Below are positions 23,591-31,868 of a stretch of DNA of 51,927 bases, piece after piece. This stretch comes from Oscillospiraceae bacterium. GTDB taxonomy: Bacteria; Bacillota; Clostridia; Oscillospirales; Oscillospiraceae. The stretch covers positions 1 through 51,927 of the forward strand of contig JAAWBD010000025.1 of assembly GCA_022792495.1 (NCBI GenBank), given 5' to 3'. The position numbers and the translations under genes were made by a program. The notes under the pieces were generated by a model. The model saw only the letters and a list, made by a program, of their open reading frames with translations, was not told the origin of the DNA and did not search any database. The first letter of the stretch is position 1. The number at the start of each line of letters is the position of its first letter.

Positions 23591-24580
23591 TTAACTGATG
23601 GCCTCCGCTCCCACTTTGTACCCGCTCCAGGTGCCGGATTCCGGCCATGTGGCCGAGCAGTCCTCAAAATAATAGGCCCCCAGGGGAGAGCACCACTTTT
23701 GGGCATCGAAGAAGAGGACGGGTAGGCCGAAATAGACCTGGCCGTCGTGGTCGTGGCTGGGGGAGATGGTGAACAGGCACCCGTCCTCCCACTGATAGAG
23801 AGGACGCTCCGGGTCAGAGGATACCTGGGTGAAATATCCCGCCTCCGCCAGCTCCTCATAGGTTCCCTCCACCACCTCCACCCCGTGGAGCTCCCCAAAC
23901 CGCCAGGCCAGGGCAGACTTCTCGCTGTCCAGAAGGCCGCCGGGGACTTTTGACAGATCCAGGCCAGCGATGGAGATGCCGGCGTTCAGCCCCGGATCCT
24001 TCTGCCACAGGTCGTCCAGCACTTGAAGATAGAGCCCGCAGAGGTCAAAATACCCTCCGCTGGGGCACTGGAGGGTGCCGACGGAGTAGGCGTGAAGCTC
24101 GTACACCTCCCCCAGCTGGGCGGGGAAGGTCTCCATCACCATGCCGTTGAAGGAGAGCTCCACATTCATACCGTCTTTCAAATCGGAGAGCTGGGCGGGC
24201 TGGCCGTCCAGATAGACGCTGATGCCATTGTTCGCAAGGTCAACGGATAAGGTCGTGCCATCGGACTGGATTTCCTCCTTCCCGCGGGTTCCATTGAGGG
24301 ACAGGCGGTAGACGCTTTTGCCGTCGTGATGGTACAATTCCCGCTCATTCAGCGGATAGTCCAGCTCGGCCAGCAGCAGTTCCCCCTCCTCCGCCCCGTC
24401 CACGATCCGGCAGGAGACCCAGTCGGGTTCCTCGCACCGGGCCAGGGAAGGGGTTCCTTCCGCAGGCTCTCTGATACCGCCGACGCCAGCTCCCGCCGGA
24501 GAGAGGGAGACGGCGGGGGTGGGGGAACACCCTGCCAGCAGGGTCAGGCACAGGAGCACAAGAAATCCGGTCTTTTTCAT
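23591..24580 (-). CDS. Lipoprotein of unknown function
   Basis: This 329-residue lipoprotein has the lipobox LTLLAGC (Cys18) and a Ser/Pro/Ala/Gly-rich linker to about residue 45. A middle region (about 120-160: DGQPAQLSDLKDGMNVELSF, FPAQLGEVYEL) looks like a small beta-barrel as in DUF3221/YobA-type lipoproteins. The C-terminal part (about 190-329) contains SALAWRFGELHGVEVVEGTY and DHDGQVYFGLPVLFFDAQKW, which I do not recognise. AAGGAGG lies before the ATG, and a longer reading to 24661 would run across the divergent promoter region. It diverges from the SLH protein gene. No function can be assigned. Confidence 0.8.
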   Translation of the reverse strand: MKKTGFLVLLCLTLLAGCSPTPAVSLSPAGAGVGGIREPAEGTPSLARCEEPDWVSCRIVDGAEEGELLLAELDYPLNERELYHHDGKSVYRLSLNGTRGKEEIQSDGTTLSVDLANNGISVYLDGQPAQLSDLKDGMNVELSFNGMVMETFPAQLGEVYELHAYSVGTLQCPSGGYFDLCGLYLQVLDDLWQKDPGLNAGISIAGLDLSKVPGGLLDSEKSALAWRFGELHGVEVVEGTYEELAEAGYFTQVSSDPERPLYQWEDGCLFTISPSHDHDGQVYFGLPVLFFDAQKWCSPLGAYYFEDCSATWPESGTWSGYKVGAEAIS

Positions 24581-24644
24581 AGGAGATCCCTCCTTTTGCC
24601 TCTTTAGACGGTGGCTTTGGCAAAAAGTTCCCCCATCTTTCCTG

Positions 24645-24673
24645 TTGCCTTTTGCCTCCAATTCCCTTATAAT
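24645..24673 (+). promoter_or_regulatory. Sigma-A promoter of the SLH/5'-nucleotidase-like gene
   Basis: TTGCCT (24645-24650) and TATAAT (24668-24673) with a 17-bp spacer, about 50 bp before the ATG at 24726. Confidence 0.8.
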
Positions 24674-24725
24674 AAAGAAAAAGGAGAGCTCCCCTCACAG
24701 GGGAAATTTGAAATGGGGGATCGCC

Positions 24726-26783
24726 ATGGGACGCATGAAGCGCATATTAGCGGGCCTTGTGTCCGCTGTTCTGCTCCTGGGCTTCTCTGGAGGGGCCTTG
24801 GGGGCGGGGAATATCCGGTTCCAGGAGGTCACGCTGGGGATCTATATGACCGCCGGCCTCAGTGGGATCTGGTGGAGCCAGGATCCCCTCACTGGGGTGG
24901 AGACCCCGGAAAACTATCTCAGCGCAGTCTCCGACAGCTGGGCTGGGGCGGAGGAGAAGGACGCAAGCCTGTTCCTTGATTTGGGCAATACCCCGGAGGA
25001 GCTTGACCATCCCCTGGATATGGGAGTGGAGCCCATGGCCGCCGCCCTGCGGCTGGGAAGCTTTTTCCTCCTGCCCGGAACGGGAGAGAAGGCGCTGGAT
25101 CCAGAGAGCAGGAAGAGCATGGAGGACGTTCTGTCCGCATCGGAATACCCCGGCCGGACTGTGGAGATCATGCAGGCGGAGGGGGAGGAGCCCTGGCTTA
25201 CTTACTCCCTCTGGTTTGGAAATACGGTGGATGAGTTGACAGTGGGGATCCTGCCCCTGGGAAGGGCGGAGGATCTGGATGAGGCCGCCCTTCGGGAGGA
25301 GCGGGGCTGGGATGTGGTGATCGCCGCCGCCCCCTCGGGAACCTGGAGCGGGGAGGAGCTTGCCCGCCTGGCGGCAAAGACGGAGCGGGTGGATCTGATC
25401 CTGGTGGGCTCCGGGGAGGAGCCTCCCCCCGCTGAGGTGAGGAATGGGAAGGGAGATACCGTTCCCGTAGCAGGCGGGAAGGGGGCCTTTCAGATAGAGC
25501 TTACCATAGGGCGAAACGGCGCTTTGTCCATAGAGCCGGGAAAGCCCTTGGAGAAAAAGGGCTCAAAGGAGACCCTGGCGGAGCTGGAAAAGGCCATGGA
25601 GCCCTATAGGAAGAAGGCGGAGGCTCTGGCGGAGCAGGAGCTGGCCCCCCTGGCTGGAGACTGGGATGGGGAGAGGGATCCCTTCCAGGGTCAGAGCGAC
25701 ACTGTGACTGTACTGCAGGAGGCGCGGCTTTGGGTCTCCGGCGCCGAGCTGTCCCTGCTCCCCTGGGGGGCAGTGAAGGAGGGGACGATAGGAGAGCTGG
25801 CCGGGGGGAGCCTTACCCTGCGAAGCTGCTACGCCCTCTATTCCGAAGAGGTGGAGGAGCTCCGGGTGGTAGAGATGACCGGGCTCCAGCTGAAGAATTG
25901 GATGGAGAAGTGTGCCGCCCGCCTCAGCGTGGGGAGGGACGGAAGGATCTACGGCGACACCGGGACGGATCAGCTGTATGGGCTGAGCTATGCCCTTTAC
26001 CTGGGAAATCCGGAGGGCAGCCGGGTGATGAATATGACCTGCCGGGGAGAGCCGGTGACCGCCCACCAGACCTTCCGGGTGGTGGTGGACGCCGCCCGCC
26101 TCACCGGGACGGAGAAGGACGAGTATGGCTGGTATGAGGCTACGGGGATCGACCTCTCCTCCGAGAAGCTTCTGACGGGGGAGGAGAGCGGAGAGGTCTG
26201 GACGCTGGAGATCTCCCCGGCCCAGCTGGCTGCGGCGTATGTCAGGAGCCTGACCGCCCAGTGGAGACAGCTGACCCCCCTTCGGGCCAGGAGCCGCTGG
26301 AGCGTCACCAAGGCCACCAGCGAGGAGTCCTTGGCCCCTGTGAGCCGGATGGAGTTCGTATCGGCTTTGTACCGGGCGGCGGGAAGTCCCCCGGTGAAAA
26401 GGTTGGGGGGCCTCTTCAGCGACGTGCCTCGGACAGGGCTGGAGCTTCTGGTGCCCACAGCCCTGGATTGGGCGGTGGAGACAGGGGTGGTGCAGGGCAA
26501 CGGCGGGGGGCTTTTCCTTCCCGATACCCCCATCAGCAGGGAGCAGGCCTCCGTTATGCTCCTGCGCTTTGACGTGGCTCTGGGCAGGGGGCCCGCAGGC
26601 TCCTGGGCAACGGCGGTGCCCTACACGGATGCGGCCAACGTGGCTGCCTGGGCCTCGGAGGCTTTGATGTGGAACGTGCTGCAGGAGTACCTGCCCCCCG
26701 ACGACGGCGGCAACTTCCGCCCCTGGGCGGCAGTGACGGCGGCGGAGCTGGAGGCCCTTTTGGAGAAGCTGGAGCAAAAATAG
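24726..26783 (+). CDS. Secreted SLH protein with degenerate 5'-nucleotidase domains
   Basis: This 685-residue protein has a signal peptide (residues 1-27, ending near GGALGAG). Residues 30-330 resemble a metallophosphatase of the 5'-nucleotidase type but lack the metal motifs: the opening DxH segment is replaced by LGIYMTAGLSG, the DAGD-type metal Asp reads DLGN (Asn88), and no GNHE is present. Residues 360-560 resemble the 5'-nucleotidase C-terminal substrate domain (VVEMTGLQLKNWMEK, YGLSYALYLGNPEG, TFRVVVDAARLTG). From about 585 on there are S-layer homology repeats (FSDVPRTGLELLVPTALDWA, LFLPDTPISREQASVMLLRF), which bind cell-wall polymers. It is probably a wall-anchored, catalytically dead binding or structural protein. 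A bidirectional terminator follows. Confidence 0.82.
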   Translation: MGRMKRILAGLVSAVLLLGFSGGALGAGNIRFQEVTLGIYMTAGLSGIWWSQDPLTGVETPENYLSAVSDSWAGAEEKDASLFLDLGNTPEELDHPLDMGVEPMAAALRLGSFFLLPGTGEKALDPESRKSMEDVLSASEYPGRTVEIMQAEGEEPWLTYSLWFGNTVDELTVGILPLGRAEDLDEAALREERGWDVVIAAAPSGTWSGEELARLAAKTERVDLILVGSGEEPPPAEVRNGKGDTVPVAGGKGAFQIELTIGRNGALSIEPGKPLEKKGSKETLAELEKAMEPYRKKAEALAEQELAPLAGDWDGERDPFQGQSDTVTVLQEARLWVSGAELSLLPWGAVKEGTIGELAGGSLTLRSCYALYSEEVEELRVVEMTGLQLKNWMEKCAARLSVGRDGRIYGDTGTDQLYGLSYALYLGNPEGSRVMNMTCRGEPVTAHQTFRVVVDAARLTGTEKDEYGWYEATGIDLSSEKLLTGEESGEVWTLEISPAQLAAAYVRSLTAQWRQLTPLRARSRWSVTKATSEESLAPVSRMEFVSALYRAAGSPPVKRLGGLFSDVPRTGLELLVPTALDWAVETGVVQGNGGGLFLPDTPISREQASVMLLRFDVALGRGPAGSWATAVPYTDAANVAAWASEALMWNVLQEYLPPDDGGNFRPWAAVTAAELEALLEKLEQK

Positions 26784-26792
26784 GAAAGAGAG

Positions 26793-26825
26793 AGGCCGGC
26801 CCCTTATGGGGGCCGGCCTTTTGGT
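26793..26825. terminator. Bidirectional terminator between SLH gene and udk
   Basis: AGGCCGGCCCC and GGGGCCGGCCT pair around TTATG, followed by TTTTGG on the plus strand. It lies between convergent genes. Confidence 0.88.
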
Positions 26826-26830
26826 TGGAC

Positions 26831-27448
26831 TTACCGCTTTTCCACGTGCCGGCGGATCCGCTCCACCAGCATGTCAAGGGCCACCTGGTTTCGCCCGCCC
26901 TGGGGCACGATGATGTCGGCATATTTCTTGCTGGGCTCCACAAAGGCCTCGTGCATGGGCTTTACCGTGACAAGGTACTGGTTCACCACCGAGTCCAGGG
27001 TGCGTCCCCGCTCCTTCACGTCCCGGAGCAGGCGGCGGAGGATCCGCACATCGGCGTCGGTGTCCACAAAGACCTTGATGTCCATCAGCTCCCGAAGGGC
27101 GGGATCCACAAAGATCAGGATGCCCTCCACAAGGATGACCCGGGTGGAGAGTACCTCCAGGGTCTGGTCTGAACGGTTGTGGATGGTGTAGTCGTAGACC
27201 GGGCACTGAATGTTCTCCCCCCGGCGCAGGGCGTTGAGATCCCGAACCATCAGGTCAGTGTCAAAGGCGTCGGGGTGGTCGTAGTTGAGCTTGCTGCGCT
27301 CCTCATAGGTCATGCCCACATGCTTTTTATAATAGTTGTCGTGATAGAGGACGGAGACGTCCTCCGCAAAGCGCTCCTTCAGCTTTTCTGTGAGAGTGGT
27401 TTTTCCCGACCCGGTACCCCCCGCGATGCCGATGACCATGGTATCCAT
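26831..27448 (-). CDS. udk: Uridine kinase
   Basis: This 205-residue enzyme phosphorylates uridine and cytidine in pyrimidine salvage. The P-loop GGTGSGKTT is at residues 9-17, followed by SVLYHDNYYK, the YDHPDAFDTDLM substrate region, PVYDYTIHNR, and the lid RRLLRDVKERGRT. The length and motif order fit bacterial Udk rather than phosphoribulokinase. GGGAGG lies 9 nt before the ATG. It is transcribed alone from an extended -10 promoter. Although it acts on nucleosides, it is 9 kb from the nucleoside-hydrolase locus and on the opposite strand, so no operon link is implied. Confidence 0.96.
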   Translation of the reverse strand: MDTMVIGIAGGTGSGKTTLTEKLKERFAEDVSVLYHDNYYKKHVGMTYEERSKLNYDHPDAFDTDLMVRDLNALRRGENIQCPVYDYTIHNRSDQTLEVLSTRVILVEGILIFVDPALRELMDIKVFVDTDADVRILRRLLRDVKERGRTLDSVVNQYLVTVKPMHEAFVEPSKKYADIIVPQGGRNQVALDMLVERIRRHVEKR

Positions 27449-27480
27449 GCCAAACGCCTCCCATAGGTTTCTTTTGTCAA

Positions 27481-27489
27481 ATTATAGCA
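27481..27489 (-). promoter_or_regulatory. Extended -10 promoter of udk
   Basis: On the minus strand TGCTATAAT is a perfect -10 with an extended TG element, about 35 nt before the ATG of udk. The -35 region at the right distance is poor, as is common for extended -10 promoters. Confidence 0.6.
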
Positions 27490-27553
27490 TATCCTTCCAG
27501 AAAAGAATAGCCCCCGAAGAAAAAATAGCCCTCTAAATTTCAAAATTCCCCCC

Positions 27554-27582
27554 TTGTGCACCGGGGCGGGAGAGGCTATAAT
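27554..27582 (+). promoter_or_regulatory. Sigma-A promoter of the Sel1-repeat gene
   Basis: TTGTGC (27554-27559) and TATAAT (27577-27582) with a 17-bp spacer, 40 bp upstream of the TTG start codon. Confidence 0.78.
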
Positions 27583-27621
27583 ATTCTTATCATTTCATAA
27601 ACCAAAAAGGAGGCGTTCCCT

Positions 27622-30600
27622 TTGGAATTTTTTCGTTGTGACAACTCGGACTGCGGCTATGTGACCGAGGATTCGGGCCTGGAAAAGTGCCCTCAGTGCG
27701 GCGGGGATTTCTTTGTCCCTGTGGAGGAGGACTACATATCCGGCTATGGCTGGCTGACCCTGGCCGACCAGGCTGAGGAAAAGGGAGAGAACGAGAAGGC
27801 CCTGGACTATGTGAAGCGGGCCCTGGATGAGGAGTTCCCTCCCGCCATCTACCGTATGGGCCTGTGCTATCTCCGGGGCCGGATGGGCCTTGAGCAGGAC
27901 AAGGAGAAGGCGGTGGAGTATTTCGAGAAGGTGGGGGAGATGGAGGATCCCGCCGGCTGGTGCGCTCTGGGCCAGCTCTACCAGCAGGGGGAGGGCGTGG
28001 ATCAGGACTTCGCCAAGGCGGTGGAGCTGTTCCAGAAGGGCATGGAGGCCGAGTATGCCCCCGCCATCTGCTGCCTGGGCCTGTGCTACGAGTGCGGCGA
28101 GGGGGTGGAGCAGAGCTGGGAGAAGGCCACCGAGCTCTACCGCCAGTCCGCCGACATGGGCTATTCCCGTGCCCAGTGCAACCTGGGTTGGTGCTACGAG
28201 TTTGGCAAGGGCGTCCCCCAGAGCTGGCAGGACGCGGTGTACTGGTACTCTATGGCCGCCGACCAGGAGGATCCTCGGGCCCTTTGTAATCTGGGCTTGT
28301 GCTATGAAAAGGGAGACGGGGTGGAGCAGAGCTGGGAGAAGGCCACCACCCTCTACCGGGCCGCCGCCGACCGGGGCTATCCCCCTGCCCAGTGTAACCT
28401 GGCCTGGTGCTACGAGGCGGGCAAGGGCGTGGAGAAAAACCAGCAGGCGGCCCTGAAGTGGTATACCATGGCCGCCGATCAGGGGGATCCCCGTGCCCAG
28501 TGCAACCTGGGGCTCTGTTTTGAGCGGGGCGACGGGGTGGAGATCAGCATGGATCGGGCGGTGAAGCTTTACCGCTTGGCCGCCGATCAGGGCTATCCCC
28601 CCGCCCAGTGCAACCTGGGTTGGTGCTACGAGGCTGGGGAGGGCGTGGAGCAGAGCTGGCCCGACGCCATCCGATGGTATACTGCCGCCGCTGACCAGGG
28701 CTTCCCCCGCGCCCAGTGCAACCTGGGCTGGTGCTATGAGTCCGGACAGGGTGTGGAGCAGAGCTGGGAGACTGCTGTAGCCTGGTATGCCAAGGCCGCC
28801 GGCCAGGGGGATCCCCGGGCGCTGAACAACCTGGGTTGGTGCTATGAGTACGGCAAGGGCATCGGCAAGGATATGGCCGAGGCGGTGAAGCTCTACGAGG
28901 CTGCCGCCGCGCGGAACTTCCCCCCCGCCGTCAGCCGCTACGGCCTGTGCTTTGAGAACGGCGAGGAGGTGGAGCAGAGCTGGGAGAAGGCCGCCGAGCT
29001 CTACCTGAGGTCTGCCCAGATGGACTTTGCCCCCGGCATGTGCAACTACGCCTGGTGCTGTGAGTTCGGCAAAGGTGTGGAGAAGAGCATGGGGGAGGCC
29101 TTCCGCTGGTTCAACGAGGCCGCCCAGCGCAACAACGCCCGGGGCCTGTGCCGGGTGGGCCTGTTCTATGAGGAGGGGGATCAGGTAGACCAGAGCTGGG
29201 AGAAGGCCACTGAGTACTACCGCCGTGCCGCCGACCAGGGCTATGCCCCCGGACAGTGCAACCTGGCCTGGTGCTACGAGGCGGGCAAGGGCGTGGAGCA
29301 GAGCTGGGAGGAGGCCGTCAAGTGGTATCGTGCCGCCGCCGACCAGGGCTATCCCCGGGCCCAGTGCAACCTGGGCTGGTGCTATGAATCCGGCCAGGGC
29401 GTGGAGCAGAGCTGGGAGGAGGCGGTAAAGTGGTACGCCGCCGCCGCTGAGCAGAACTATGTCCGGGCCCAGACCAATCTGGGCTGGTGCTACGAGGCGG
29501 GCATGGGCCTGCCCCAGAGCTGGGAGAAGGCGGTGGAGTGGTACCGTCGTGCCGCCGAGGCGGGCCAGGCCCGTGCCCAGTGCAACCTGGGCTGGTGCTA
29601 CGAGCGGGGCAAGGGCGTGGAGGTCAACTATAACGAGGCCTTCCGGCTCTACTCCCTGGCCGCCCAGCAGGACTATCCCCCAGCCCTGTGCAACCTGGGG
29701 GTCTGCCACGAGATGGGCTGGGGTACCCCCCAGAGCTGGGAGAAGGCGGTGGAGTATTATCAAAAGTCCGCCGACATGGGGGACGACGCCGCCCAGTGCA
29801 ACCTGGGCTGGTGCTACGAGGCGGGCAAGGGCGTCCCCGAGGACAAGGCCAAGGCGGTGGAGTGGTACAGGAAATCCGCCGAGCAGGGCCATCTCCGTGC
29901 CCAGTGCAACCTGGGCTACTGCTACGAGGCGGGCATCGGGGTGGCCAAGGACATGACCGAGGCCATCTTCTGGTACACCAAAGCCGCCGAGGGGGGCTAT
30001 GCCCGGGCACAGACCAACCTGGCCTACTGCTATGACGAGGGCATGGGGGTGGAGCAGGACTATGACACCGCCGTCCACTGGTACTCCAAGGCGGTGGAGC
30101 AGAACTACCCCCGGGCTTGCTGCAATCTGGGCTACTGCTACGAGATGGGCCACGGGGTCACCAAGGATCTGAAGGAGGCCGCCCGGCTCTATGCCCAGGG
30201 GGCCGAGGGGGGCGACGCAGTCTCCCAGTGTAATCTGGCCTGGTTCTACCTCAACGGCACCGGGGTGGAGAAGGATCCTGTCAAGGCCTTTGAGCTGTTC
30301 GGCAAGTCCGCCGACCAGGGCAACCTGCGGGGTATCTATAACCTTGGCCTCTGCTGTGATAAGGGGGAGGGAACCCACAAGGATCGGGTGATGGCGGAAA
30401 AGCATTTCCGCAACGCTGCCACCCGGGGACATATTGGGGCCATGCTGAAGCTGGCCGAGTACACGGAGCGGGGCCTGGGCGGCCTTACCCCCGACCCGGC
30501 CAAGGCCTTGGAATGGTATCAGCGGGCCGCCGACCGGGGGGATGAGAACGCCAAGAAGGAGGTAGAGCGCCTCCGGCAGGGCGGTGTCTCCGCCCCTGTG

Positions 30601-30708
30601 GCTCCCACCCCTGCGGCCCCTGCCGCTCCCGTGGCGGAGAAGCCGACGGAACCCAAAGAGGAGGAGCCCAAGAAGAAGGGGGGCTTCTTTAAGAAATTCT
30701 TTGGTTAA
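27622..30708 (+). CDS. Giant Sel1-repeat protein with N-terminal zinc ribbon
   Basis: This 1028-residue protein starts at TTG 27622, with AAGGAGG 8 nt upstream and a promoter behind. Residues 1-30 hold a zinc ribbon (Cys at about 6, 11, 23 and 26). From about 45 to 985 I count 25 Sel1-like repeats of 36 residues built on AQCNLGWCYEAGKGVEQSW and EAVKWYRAAADQG, forming a long alpha-solenoid for protein-protein contacts. A Pro/Ala linker and the basic tail KKKGGFFKKFFG end the protein; the tail could touch membrane or nucleic acid. Many repeats are nearly identical even in DNA, so the array is prone to recombination. There is no signal peptide, so it is cytosolic. The partner and role are unknown. 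Confidence 0.92.
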   Translation: MEFFRCDNSDCGYVTEDSGLEKCPQCGGDFFVPVEEDYISGYGWLTLADQAEEKGENEKALDYVKRALDEEFPPAIYRMGLCYLRGRMGLEQDKEKAVEYFEKVGEMEDPAGWCALGQLYQQGEGVDQDFAKAVELFQKGMEAEYAPAICCLGLCYECGEGVEQSWEKATELYRQSADMGYSRAQCNLGWCYEFGKGVPQSWQDAVYWYSMAADQEDPRALCNLGLCYEKGDGVEQSWEKATTLYRAAADRGYPPAQCNLAWCYEAGKGVEKNQQAALKWYTMAADQGDPRAQCNLGLCFERGDGVEISMDRAVKLYRLAADQGYPPAQCNLGWCYEAGEGVEQSWPDAIRWYTAAADQGFPRAQCNLGWCYESGQGVEQSWETAVAWYAKAAGQGDPRALNNLGWCYEYGKGIGKDMAEAVKLYEAAAARNFPPAVSRYGLCFENGEEVEQSWEKAAELYLRSAQMDFAPGMCNYAWCCEFGKGVEKSMGEAFRWFNEAAQRNNARGLCRVGLFYEEGDQVDQSWEKATEYYRRAADQGYAPGQCNLAWCYEAGKGVEQSWEEAVKWYRAAADQGYPRAQCNLGWCYESGQGVEQSWEEAVKWYAAAAEQNYVRAQTNLGWCYEAGMGLPQSWEKAVEWYRRAAEAGQARAQCNLGWCYERGKGVEVNYNEAFRLYSLAAQQDYPPALCNLGVCHEMGWGTPQSWEKAVEYYQKSADMGDDAAQCNLGWCYEAGKGVPEDKAKAVEWYRKSAEQGHLRAQCNLGYCYEAGIGVAKDMTEAIFWYTKAAEGGYARAQTNLAYCYDEGMGVEQDYDTAVHWYSKAVEQNYPRACCNLGYCYEMGHGVTKDLKEAARLYAQGAEGGDAVSQCNLAWFYLNGTGVEKDPVKAFELFGKSADQGNLRGIYNLGLCCDKGEGTHKDRVMAEKHFRNAATRGHIGAMLKLAEYTERGLGGLTPDPAKALEWYQRAADRGDENAKKEVERLRQGGVSAPVAPTPAAPAAPVAEKPTEPKEEEPKKKGGFFKKFFG

Positions 30709-30732
30709 ACTCCTTCGGCAAATGCAGAAATA

Positions 30733-30771
30733 TCGGGGGGACGCCTCTATGGAAGGCGTCCCCCGGATTTT
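30733..30771 (+). terminator. Hairpin after the Sel1-repeat gene
   Basis: CGGGGGACGCC and GGCGTCCCCCG pair around a short loop and are followed by GATTTTG, a weak T run. The ogt ribosome site begins directly after, so termination is probably partial. Confidence 0.6.
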
Positions 30772-30787
30772 GAAAGGAGGCGGAGAG

Positions 30788-31345
30788 ATGGAGTATACCC
30801 ACTCCTGGCAGTCCCCCCTGGGCCCCATACTCCTCTCCAGCAACGGGGAGGCCCTGACCGGCCTATGGTTTGAGGGACAGAAATATTTTGGAGACAACCT
30901 CTCCCGAGAGCGGGAGGAGAGGGCTCTGCCTCTCTTTGCCCAGACAGAGGCGTGGCTGAAAGACTATTTCAGCGGGAAAGATCCCGGTGCTCCGCCGCCC
31001 CTTGCCCCCAAGGGGACTCCCTTCCAGCAGGCGGTGTGGAGGCTTCTGCTGGCCATCCCCCGGGGCCGGATCGTGACCTATGGCCATCTGGCCCGACAGC
31101 TGGCGGAGAGACTGGGGCGGCCAAGCATGTCCGCCCAGGCGGTGGGGGGAGCGGTGGGCCGCAATCCCATCTCCATCCTCATTCCCTGCCACCGGGTGGT
31201 GGGCTCCGGCGGCAGCCTGACGGGCTACGCCGGAGGGATGGACAGGAAGCGCTGGCTCCTGGAGCTGGAGGGGGAGGGAGCCCTCCTGAAGAAAGATGGC
31301 CGGGTGGATCTGGAGCGGTTTCGGTGGGAGCCTCTTCAAAATTAA
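30788..31345 (+). CDS. ogt: Methylated-DNA-protein cysteine methyltransferase
   Basis: This 185-residue suicide repair enzyme transfers the methyl group from O6-methylguanine or O4-methylthymine to its own Cys134 in the motif IPCHRVVGSGG. The helix-turn-helix that inserts into the minor groove is at YGHLARQLAE, with SAQAVGGAVGRNP next to it; the N-terminal ribonuclease-H-like half begins YTHSWQSPLGPILL. AAAGGAGG precedes the ATG. The upstream reading frame is open but has no ribosome site and would overlap the Sel1 gene. No Ada-type regulator domain is attached, so it is a constitutive Ogt-type protein. Confidence 0.96.
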   Translation: MEYTHSWQSPLGPILLSSNGEALTGLWFEGQKYFGDNLSREREERALPLFAQTEAWLKDYFSGKDPGAPPPLAPKGTPFQQAVWRLLLAIPRGRIVTYGHLARQLAERLGRPSMSAQAVGGAVGRNPISILIPCHRVVGSGGSLTGYAGGMDRKRWLLELEGEGALLKKDGRVDLERFRWEPLQN

Positions 31346-31365
31346 GGGATTTTGCGGAAAACCCC

Positions 31366-31394
31366 TTGCATTTCCTCAAAATGTGTGATATTAT
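31366..31394 (+). promoter_or_regulatory. Sigma-A promoter of secG
   Basis: TTGCAT (31366-31371) and TATTAT (31389-31394) with a 17-bp spacer in the AT-rich gap between ogt and secG. Confidence 0.68.
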
Positions 31395-31452
31395 AAAAGT
31401 CCTGTAAATGAAAAGGGCTTTTCGGGCCTGTGGTTGAAAGGAACGAGTGACT

Positions 31453-31683
31453 ATGATCAAGATCGTTTTGACTGTGATCCAGGTTTTGCTGGCCATCTTC
31501 CTGATCGCCGTGGTGCTGCTCCAGGAGGGCAAGACCTCCGGCCTCAGCGGCGCTATTTCCGGCGGCGCGGACACCTTCCTGTCCAAGAACAAGGCCAAGA
31601 GCTGGGACGCCAAGCTGTCCCGCTGGACCAAGTGGGTAGCCATCGCCTTTGTGGTGCTGACCCTGGTGATCTCCCTGGTGTGA
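31453..31683 (+). CDS. secG: Preprotein translocase subunit SecG
   Basis: This 76-residue membrane protein is the small subunit of the SecYEG channel. It has two hydrophobic segments (VLTVIQVLLAIFLIAVVLLQ and WVAIAFVVLTLVI) separated by the conserved loop QEGKTSGLSGAISGGADTFL, with the family-typical GADTFLSKNKAK. ATG 31453 is preceded by AAAGGA at 10 nt; an in-frame GTG at 31447 adds two residues. It stands before rnr, as in many Firmicutes, although a terminator separates the two. Confidence 0.96.
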   Translation: MIKIVLTVIQVLLAIFLIAVVLLQEGKTSGLSGAISGGADTFLSKNKAKSWDAKLSRWTKWVAIAFVVLTLVISLV

Positions 31684-31693
31684 CCAGAACCGG

Positions 31694-31726
31694 AACGCCC
31701 TCCCACAGTGGGAGGGCGTTTTTCGT
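31694..31726 (+). terminator. Rho-independent terminator after secG
   Basis: AACGCCCTCCCAC and GTGGGAGGGCGTT pair around a very short loop and are followed by TTTTCG. It may be partial, allowing some read-through into rnr. Confidence 0.9.
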
Positions 31727-31868
31727 TGGAAGATCGGAGAACAGGTCTACAAAAGGGCTTAGAATTTTTGCGTTCTGACCTGTTCGGAGCTTGACAGCTT
31801 GGAGGCAAGGTTGAATTCCAATGTATCCGGGAATCATAGAGGAAATAAGCAAAAAAGGATGGACGCAG

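Noticed and set aside
27595..30897. 1100-codon open frame on the minus strand
   Set aside because: It mirrors the Sel1-repeat gene; the GC-rich repeated codons keep the antisense frame open. It has no ribosome site, and its product is a repetitive Gly/Leu/Val/His-rich sequence.
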